DNA from: Actinomycetota bacterium
GTDB taxonomy: Bacteria; Actinomycetota; Acidimicrobiia; Acidimicrobiales; Microtrichaceae
Direction: 5' to 3'
Length of the DNA stretch: 7,809 nucleotides
Assembly: GCA_005777415.1 (NCBI GenBank)
Contig: SXMI01000031.1
Coordinates: 1 to 7,809, forward strand
Part shown: one piece after another, positions 1 to 4,471 of the stretch
Numbering within the stretch: the stretch's first letter is position 1
How the letters are laid out: each line of letters begins with the position of its first letter
Position numbers and translations under genes: made by a program
Notes under the pieces: generated by a model
Seen by the model: the letters and a program-made list of their open reading frames with translations, nothing else
Database searches by the model: none
Told to the model about the DNA's origin: nothing

Positions 1-12
1 CCCCCCCCCCCC
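1..12. repeat. C12 homopolymer run
   Basis: Twelve consecutive C residues open the window. Such runs are uncommon even in GC-rich genomes. The run may be a real homopolymer or an artefact at a contig or read edge. It carries no recognisable coding or promoter signal. Confidence 0.6.
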
Positions 13-18
13 ACAACG

Positions 19-38
19 CAGGGCAGGGCAGGGCAGGG
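19..38 (+). repeat. (CAGGG)4 tandem repeat, potential G-quadruplex
   Basis: Four exact copies of CAGGG give GGG runs at 21, 26, 31 and 36, separated by CA loops. This meets the usual G3N1-7 quadruplex rule on the plus strand, and the C12 run lies six bases upstream. It ends 47 bases before the chosen start of the molybdenum enzyme gene, so it lies in its promoter or leader. A regulatory role is inference; the repeat itself is seen directly. Confidence 0.65.
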
Positions 39-73
39 AGTGCCGGTGCCGTCGGGTGGCCCGGGGGCATGCT

Positions 74-78
74 GGAGG
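74..78 (+). promoter_or_regulatory. Shine-Dalgarno GGAGG that decides the start of the molybdenum enzyme
   Basis: GGAGG lies 7 bases before the GTG at 86. The same frame also opens at GTG 56 and GTG 80, but 80 is only one base from the motif and 56 has no close purine-rich site. The start at 86 is therefore preferred. Confidence 0.6.
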
Positions 79-85
79 CGTGAGC

Positions 86-1759
86 GTGTTCCATCCCGAG
101 GATCCACCCGAGGGGTCCGACACCGGAACCGGTATCGGCACCGGTACCGGCGACGGCACCGCTGTCGGCACGGCGACCCGACCGCCCGCGTGGGTCGGGG
201 CGATCTGCGGGATCGTCTCGGCCGCCGCCGGTCTGGCCGTCGGCGAACTGCTGGCGGGCCTGTGGAGCAGTTGGAGGTCACCCGTGGTGGTGGTGGGCGA
301 CCGGGTCGTCGACCTCGTGCCGCCGGCGGTGAAGAGCTGGGCGATCGACACGTTCGGGACCAGCGACAAGGCCGTCCTGCTGGCGGGGACGCTCGTCATC
401 CTGTCGGCCGTGGCGGTGGTCGTCGGTGTGTGGGCGACCCGGGGCCGCTGGTGGGCGGCATGGTCGGGCGTGGCGGCCTTCGCCCTGGTGGGTGCGGTGT
501 CGTCGCTCGGCCGGGGGAGCGCGGGAGCGGTGGCGGTCGTGCCGAGCATCGTCGGTGGTGCGGTCACTGCGGCGGTGCTCTGGTGGACCGCCACGGTCGC
601 CCGCCGAGGTTGGGTCGACGAACCGGAACGTTCAGCCGCGCTCACCCCGGCGGTGGCCGACGACCGTGTGGTCTCCATGCGGGCGCTCCAGGCCGACAGC
701 CGCCGTCGCTTCCTGGGGGTCGCTGCCGGCGTCGGTGCGGCCTCGGTGGCGGTGGCGGGCGCCGGGCGGTGGATGCAACGACAGGCGGCGGTGACGGTCG
801 AGCGGCTGCGCGTCCTGCTCCCCGCCCCGGTCAGTCCGGCGCCGCCCGTGCCCGCCGCGGCATCGCTCGACGTTCCGGGTGTGGCGCCGTTCGTCACGCC
901 GACCGAGGACTTCTACCGGATCGACACGGCGCTGGTCGTGCCGCAGGTCCGGACCGACGACTGGACGCTCCGGATCACCGGTCGCGTGGACCGTCCGGTG
1001 ACGATCACCTACGAGCAGCTCCTGGCCCGACCGATGATCGAGCGCATCGTCACGATCGCCTGTGTCTCGAACGAGGTCGGCGGCGACCTCATCGGCACCG
1101 CCCGCTGGTTGGGGTGTCGCCTCGACGACCTGCTGGACGAGTCCGGCGTCCAGCCCGAGGCCGACCAGGTGGTCGGCGTGTCGGTCGACGGGTTCACCGC
1201 CGGGTTCCCGACCGCACTGCTCGACGGCCGGGACGCCATGGTCGTGGTCGGCATGAACGGCGAGCCGCTGACGGCGAAGCACGGGTTCCCGGCCCGGCTC
1301 GTGGTTCCCGGCGTGTACGGCTACGTCTCGGCCACCAAGTGGCTGAGCGAGATCCGCCTCACCCGGTTCGACGAGTTCGAGGGCTACTGGATCCCGAGGG
1401 GCTGGGCCGTGGAGGCCCCGATCCTCACCCAGTCCCGCATCGACGTGCCGCGGTCGGGTGCCCGGCTCACGGCGGGGGAGGCGACCCCGATCGCCGGCGT
1501 GGCGTGGGCGGTCCTGCGTGAGGTCACCCGGGTCGAGGTCCAGGTCGACGACGGCCCGTGGCAGGATGCCGAACTGGGCGAGGCCTACGAGCGGACCACC
1601 TGGCGCCAGTGGGTGCTGCCGTGGACGCCGACACCGGGGGAGCACACGATCAGGGTCCGGGCCACGGACTCGGACGGGATCCCCCAGACCTCGGAGGTGA
1701 CCGACGTGGCCCCGGACGGTGCCAGGGGTTGGCACACCGTCCCGGTGGTCGCGACCTGA
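86..1759 (+). CDS. Membrane-anchored sulfite-oxidase-family molybdopterin oxidoreductase
   Basis: The 557-residue product looks like an actinobacterial membrane-bound molybdopterin oxidoreductase. After a Thr/Gly-rich N-terminus (about residues 13-31) come four likely transmembrane helices (about 35-62, 96-117, 124-140, 147-170). A twin-arginine motif, SRRRFLG (205-211), then precedes a fifth hydrophobic helix (about 211-227). The rest is a sulfite-oxidase-type Mo-cofactor fold (about 270-440) with the motif CVSNEVGG, whose Cys326 should ligate molybdenum, plus GYVSATKW and GYWIPRGW segments. An Ig-like dimerisation domain (about 455-550) follows. By family knowledge the catalytic domain should be folded with cofactor in the cytoplasm and exported by Tat, to act outside the membrane. 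The helices contain no histidine, so they are unlikely to bind haem b. Substrate and electron partner are unknown. The gene stands alone on the plus strand and converges on the sugar genes. An alternative GTG start at 56 adds 10 residues. Confidence 0.9.
   Translation: MFHPEDPPEGSDTGTGIGTGTGDGTAVGTATRPPAWVGAICGIVSAAAGLAVGELLAGLWSSWRSPVVVVGDRVVDLVPPAVKSWAIDTFGTSDKAVLLAGTLVILSAVAVVVGVWATRGRWWAAWSGVAAFALVGAVSSLGRGSAGAVAVVPSIVGGAVTAAVLWWTATVARRGWVDEPERSAALTPAVADDRVVSMRALQADSRRRFLGVAAGVGAASVAVAGAGRWMQRQAAVTVERLRVLLPAPVSPAPPVPAAASLDVPGVAPFVTPTEDFYRIDTALVVPQVRTDDWTLRITGRVDRPVTITYEQLLARPMIERIVTIACVSNEVGGDLIGTARWLGCRLDDLLDESGVQPEADQVVGVSVDGFTAGFPTALLDGRDAMVVVGMNGEPLTAKHGFPARLVVPGVYGYVSATKWLSEIRLTRFDEFEGYWIPRGWAVEAPILTQSRIDVPRSGARLTAGEATPIAGVAWAVLREVTRVEVQVDDGPWQDAELGEAYERTTWRQWVLPWTPTPGEHTIRVRATDSDGIPQTSEVTDVAPDGARGWHTVPVVAT
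122..178 (+). repeat. In-frame ACC/GGN low-complexity repeat encoding a Thr-Gly tract
   Basis: An imperfect hexanucleotide repeat of an ACC codon followed by a glycine codon encodes alternating Thr and Gly at about residues 13-31 of the molybdenum enzyme, just before the first membrane helix. It probably forms a disordered cytoplasmic tail. Such repeats can vary in length between strains; that is inference here. Confidence 0.5.
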
Positions 1760-1780
1760 ACGACCGGGGAACCGGCCGGC

Positions 1781-1804
1781 GGCCCCGGGACTCGAGCCGG
1801 GGCC
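1781..1804. terminator. Perfect 8-bp stem-loop between convergent genes
   Basis: GGCCCCGG (1781-1788) pairs exactly with CCGGGGCC (1797-1804) around the 8-base loop GACTCGAG. It sits in the 69-base gap between the stop of the molybdenum enzyme (1759) and the stop of the dehydrogenase read from the other strand (1829), so one hairpin could serve both. There is no T-tract on either side. Many high-GC actinobacterial terminators lack one, but this makes the call less certain. Confidence 0.55.
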
Positions 1805-1828
1805 CGATCAGGGGGTCCCGGACAACGC

Positions 1829-3112
1829 TCAGAGCGGCTCGACCTTGGGACCGTCGAGCACCCGACGGCAGTCCAGGACGGGCGCGGCGGCGGCTGCCAC
1901 GGCCGCACGGTCGAAGCTCGAGTGGTCCACCAGGTAGGCGATGGCGTCCGAGCGGTCGATGTCCGCCTGGTCCCCGGTCACCGTCGTGATCCCCTCGGGG
2001 ACCAGGGCATCGTCCACGTGGGGGTCGGCGACCAGCACGTCGGCACCCAGCTCGAGGAGCTGTTCGATGATCGGTCGGGTCGGGGTCTCACGCGCATCGC
2101 CGGTGTTGGCCTTGTAGGCCAGGCCGTACAGGAGGATCGTGGACCCGCGCACGGCCTTGCCCTCGTCGTTCAACATGTTCTGGATCCGGCGGACCACGTA
2201 GTCGGGCATGTGCTCGTTCACGTCGTTCGCCAGCTCGACGAACCGGAACTTCTGGCCCAGGGACCGCTCGACCTGCCAGCTGAGGTACGACGGGTCGATC
2301 GGCAGGCAGTGCCCGCCGACCCCGGGGCCCGGGGTGAACCGCATGTACCCGAACGGCTTGGTCGACGCTGCGTCGATCGACTCCCAGACGTCGATCCCCA
2401 GGTCGTGGGCGAAGATCGCCAGTTCGTTGACCAGAGCGATGTTGACGTGGCGGAACGTGTTCTCGAGCAGCTTCGTCATCTCGGCCTCGCGGGTCCCCGA
2501 CACCGGCACCGTCCGCTCGACGAGCCGGTCGAAGAACCCCTGCACGGCCTTGAGCGATGCCTCGTCGACACCGGAGACGACCTTCGGCGTGTTGCCCAGG
2601 TTCCAGGTCGGGTTGCCCGGGTCGATCCGCTCGGGGCTGTAGCCCAGGTGGAAGTCCCGCCCGGCCCGGAGACCGGAACCGGCCTCGAGCAGCGGGGCGA
2701 CGAGCTCCTCGGTCGTCCCCGGGTAGGTGGTCGACTCCAGGATGACCGTGCAGCCCTCACGGACGTGCGGGGCGAGCGTCTCGGCCGCCGACTCGATGTA
2801 GCTCAGGTCCGGCGCCCCTTCGGCCATGGGGGTGGGCACCGAAACGACGGCGATGTCGAAGTGCGCCAGGTCGATCGGGTTCGTGGTGGCCCGGTACCGA
2901 TCCGCCCGGAGGGCCGCCTCGAGCTGCTCGTCGGAGATGTCCTCCACCGGCGACCGGCCGGCGTTCAACATGTTGCACTTCCGTTCGTCCACCTCGAAGC
3001 CGAGGACGTCGAACCCTGCGTCCACGGCGCGCATGGACACGGGCAGGCCCACGTAGCCCTGCCCGATCACGACGACACGCCCCTCGATACGACCAGTCAC
3101 GTTGCCCCACAC
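1829..3112 (-). CDS. Nucleotide-sugar 6-dehydrogenase, WbpA-like (UDP-HexNAc to uronic acid)
   Basis: The 427-residue product is a complete UDP-glucose/GDP-mannose dehydrogenase family enzyme. These carry out two successive NAD-dependent oxidations of the sugar C6 to a carboxylate in the cytoplasm. Visible motifs are the NAD-binding GQGYVG (17-22), VPTP (92-95), ESTTYPGTT (126-134), YSPERIDPGN (158-167), the central-helix Lys214 and Asn218, the catalytic GGHC with Cys269, and a C-terminal UDP-binding domain with YKANTGDARETP (333-344). The phrases FRHVNIALVNELA and PGVGGHCLPIDP resemble UDP-GlcNAc 6-dehydrogenase (WbpA) more than UDP-glucose dehydrogenase, but substrate cannot be fixed by eye. 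The GTG at 3112 is chosen because a GGGGGAGAGG site precedes it by 8 bases. An ATG at 3136 in frame adds 8 residues but has no nearby ribosome site. It follows the epimerase gene on the same strand and is probably co-transcribed. Confidence 0.9.
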   Translation of the reverse strand: MWGNVTGRIEGRVVVIGQGYVGLPVSMRAVDAGFDVLGFEVDERKCNMLNAGRSPVEDISDEQLEAALRADRYRATTNPIDLAHFDIAVVSVPTPMAEGAPDLSYIESAAETLAPHVREGCTVILESTTYPGTTEELVAPLLEAGSGLRAGRDFHLGYSPERIDPGNPTWNLGNTPKVVSGVDEASLKAVQGFFDRLVERTVPVSGTREAEMTKLLENTFRHVNIALVNELAIFAHDLGIDVWESIDAASTKPFGYMRFTPGPGVGGHCLPIDPSYLSWQVERSLGQKFRFVELANDVNEHMPDYVVRRIQNMLNDEGKAVRGSTILLYGLAYKANTGDARETPTRPIIEQLLELGADVLVADPHVDDALVPEGITTVTGDQADIDRSDAIAYLVDHSSFDRAAVAAAAAPVLDCRRVLDGPKVEPL

Positions 3113-3120
3113 GTCTCGGT

Positions 3121-3130
3121 CCTCTCCCCC
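3121..3130 (-). promoter_or_regulatory. Shine-Dalgarno for the dehydrogenase
   Basis: Read on the minus strand this is GGGGGAGAGG, 8 bases before GTG 3112. It lies inside the short extension that would be coding if ATG 3136 were used, which argues for the internal GTG. Confidence 0.55.
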
Positions 3131-3176
3131 GTCCATCAGTCTGTCGACGTGACCCCTTCCCGGTCAACGTCCATGA

Positions 3177-3195
3177 GCGGCGGGTGCTCCGCCGC
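3177..3195 (-). other. Intercistronic 7-bp GC hairpin between epimerase and dehydrogenase
   Basis: On the plus strand GCGGCGG (3177-3183) and CCGCCGC (3189-3195) are exact complements around a 5-base loop. In the minus-strand transcript it forms 8 bases after the epimerase stop, in the 91-base gap before the dehydrogenase start. No T-run follows. It could be a weak terminator, an mRNA-end stabiliser or chance in GC-rich DNA. A TTGACC (-35-like) occurs just beyond it at 3162-3167 on the minus strand, but I see no convincing -10. Confidence 0.4.
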
Positions 3196-3203
3196 CGGCC
3201 TCC

Positions 3204-4163
3204 TCAGCTGCTCGTCGCCATCTCCAGCAGGTCCGGCCGCGACCGGAACCACTCGATGGTGCGCTCGAGTCCGACCTCGAGCGACACCGGGGTGACGTCG
3301 GGGAACAGGCTCACGAGTCGGCTGTTGTCGGCCTGGGTATGGCGCATGTCGCCCTGGCGGGGCGCCACGTGCTCGACCTCGAGCGGCTGTCCGAGCAGGC
3401 GTTCGAGGTGTGCGATCAGCTCGAGCAGGTTGGTCCTGCTCCCATAGGCCAGGTTGAGCGGACCCGGATCGCTCATCCCTCGGGTCGCAGCGATGGTCAG
3501 CACCTCGCACACGGTGTCCACGAACGTGAAGTCCCGCGACTGCTCGCCGTCACCGTGGACCGGCAGCGGTCGGCCCTCCATGGCCGCGGCGAGGAACGCC
3601 GGGACCACCGAGGAGTACGCGTGCCGCGGTGGCTGCAGCGGGCCGAAGACGTTGAAGAACCGGAACGCCAGTGTGGGCAGTCCGTAGCTCGACTGCCATG
3701 CCAGTGCGTAGGACTCGGTCGCCAGCTTGGACGCTGCGTACGGACTGAGCGGGCGGCAGGCCAGGTCCTCGGACTTCGGCATGGTGAGGTTGCCCCCGTA
3801 CACCGACGACGAGGAGGCGACGACCACCTGCACCCCACCGGCCCGCCGTGCGGCCTCGAGCACGTTCATGGTGCCCGTGGCGTTGGCCTCGTGCGAGGGC
3901 TCGGGGTCGGCGACCGACCTCGGGACCGACGGTCGAGCCGCCAGGTGGATGATCGAGTCGGCACCGGCGAAGCACTCGTCGAGCGCCGCCGGATCCAGGA
4001 TCGATCCCTCGACCAGCGTCGCGGCGGTGCCGTCCAGGTTCTCCCGGAACCCGGTCGCCAGGTTGTCGAGCGCGACCACCTCGTCGACTTCGTTGGCGTC
4101 GCTCAGCCACCGGCACAGGTTGCCCCCGATGAACCCCGCTCCGCCCGTGACCACGACCTTCAT
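3204..4163 (-). CDS. NAD-dependent SDR sugar epimerase, WbpP/GalE-like (UDP-GlcNAc 4-epimerase type)
   Basis: The 319-residue product is an extended short-chain dehydrogenase/reductase of usual family length. It has the N-terminal NAD site GGAGFIG (7-13), HLAARPSV (73-80), the active-site serines SSSSVYG (117-123), the catalytic YAASK with Tyr142 and Lys146, RFFNVFGP (168-175) and the late substrate-binding segments HGDGEQSRDFTFV and GDMRHTQAD (271-279). AYSSVVPAF followed by GDGEQSRDF resembles UDP-GlcNAc 4-epimerases of the WbpP/Gne group, which interconvert UDP-GlcNAc and UDP-GalNAc. A dTDP- or UDP-glucose substrate remains possible. The ATG at 4163 is chosen because GGAGG precedes it by 8 bases and the protein then starts directly with the first beta strand; a GTG at 4178 would put the ribosome site inside the gene. 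It leads a two-gene minus-strand unit with the dehydrogenase, and the pair suggests UDP-N-acetyl-hexosaminuronic acid supply. Confidence 0.9.
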   Translation of the reverse strand: MKVVVTGGAGFIGGNLCRWLSDANEVDEVVALDNLATGFRENLDGTAATLVEGSILDPAALDECFAGADSIIHLAARPSVPRSVADPEPSHEANATGTMNVLEAARRAGGVQVVVASSSSVYGGNLTMPKSEDLACRPLSPYAASKLATESYALAWQSSYGLPTLAFRFFNVFGPLQPPRHAYSSVVPAFLAAAMEGRPLPVHGDGEQSRDFTFVDTVCEVLTIAATRGMSDPGPLNLAYGSRTNLLELIAHLERLLGQPLEVEHVAPRQGDMRHTQADNSRLVSLFPDVTPVSLEVGLERTIEWFRSRPDLLEMATSS

Positions 4164-4171
4164 GGGTCTCA

Positions 4172-4176
4172 CCTCC
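4172..4176 (-). promoter_or_regulatory. Shine-Dalgarno GGAGG for the epimerase
   Basis: CCTCC on the plus strand reads GGAGG on the minus strand, 8 bases before ATG 4163. It rules against the in-frame GTG at 4178. Confidence 0.75.
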
Positions 4177-4193
4177 ACGGATGTGCGATCTGC

Positions 4194-4199
4194 ACCCTA
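4194..4199 (-). promoter_or_regulatory. Candidate -10 box TAGGGT for the epimerase-dehydrogenase unit
   Basis: This box overlaps the only TA dinucleotide in the 308-base gap and reads TAGGGT on the minus strand, matching the actinobacterial TANNNT -10 pattern. It would start transcription about 25 bases before ATG 4163, leaving the GGAGG in a short leader. No good -35 box lies 16-19 bases upstream, so the call is tentative. Confidence 0.3.
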
Positions 4200-4325
4200 C
4201 CCACCCCGAACCCGGAACCGACCGGGTGGATCTTCCCGGGACCGCGAGTTCGGACACCGCGGCGGGCGACAGGTGGGATTGCCCAGCGCCGATCAGCTGC
4301 GGATCCGGCACCATCACGGTCGGGA

Positions 4326-4347
4326 CGGCGGTCGACCACGACCGTCG
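4326..4347 (+). other. 9-bp hairpin in the divergent region
   Basis: CGGCGGTCG (4326-4334) pairs with CGACCGTCG (4339-4347) with one G-U pair, around the tetraloop ACCA. The inner six pairs are perfect. It lies about 125 bases before the CapD-like start and could be an operator (dyad) or a leader structure. Neither role is shown. Confidence 0.4.
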
Positions 4348-4403
4348 GGATCCATCGCTCCACGGGGTTGACGGTGTTCAGCCATCGGGGGCCGGTGGGT
4401 CGG

Positions 4404-4432
4404 TTGCCCACGAGGAACGAATCTGGTTCACT
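4404..4432 (+). promoter_or_regulatory. Weak candidate promoter for the CapD-like gene
   Basis: TTGCCC (4404-4409) and TTCACT (4427-4432) are 17 bases apart and would place the transcript start roughly 33 bases before ATG 4472. The -10 matches the consensus at only three of six positions, so this is a low-confidence suggestion. Confidence 0.18.
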
Positions 4433-4471
4433 CTCATCAGGGGAGCCGTCTCGAGGGGGGTCACGAGACTG

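Larger units (their letters stand above)
4164..4471. other. 308-base divergent intergenic control region
   Basis: This gap separates the heads of the minus-strand epimerase unit and the plus-strand CapD-like unit, so it must hold at least two promoters unless one unit is driven from elsewhere. It contains a TANNNT -10-like box for the minus strand, a weak promoter-like pair for the plus strand, a 9-bp hairpin (4326-4347), a smaller 6-bp hairpin (4210-4215 with 4222-4227) and near-direct copies ACGGTCGGGA/ACCGTCGGGA at 4316 and 4341. An open frame crosses it from 4181 in phase with the CapD-like gene. Its translation shows no family resemblance and I treat it as non-coding. Confidence 0.6.

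Noticed and set aside
96..525. Possible haem-b binding membrane domain in the molybdenum enzyme
   Set aside because: The first four helices contain no histidine, so bis-His haem ligation is not supported.
40..1521. Plus-strand open frame in another phase over the molybdenum enzyme
   Set aside because: Arg/Gly-rich translation without domain features; the correct phase carries the full sulfite-oxidase fold.
3134..3136. ATG 3136 as start of the dehydrogenase
   Set aside because: It has no purine-rich site at normal distance, while the strong GGGGGAGAGG lies downstream of it and is correctly spaced for GTG 3112. It is kept only as an alternative.
1922..3295. Long plus-strand open frame across the dehydrogenase
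   Set aside because: It is antisense to a complete nucleotide-sugar dehydrogenase with intact motifs and shows only skewed His/Arg/Val composition.
4368..4373. TTGACG as a -35 box for the CapD-like gene
   Set aside because: The sequence 16-18 bases downstream is GC-only (GCCGGT region) with no -10-like element.
4181..4471. N-terminal extension of 97 residues on the CapD-like protein from ATG 4181
   Set aside because: The extension has no resemblance to the family, would place coding sequence over the divergent promoter region, and starts only 18 bases from the epimerase ATG on the other strand. ATG 4472 gives a standard N-terminus just before the first membrane helix.
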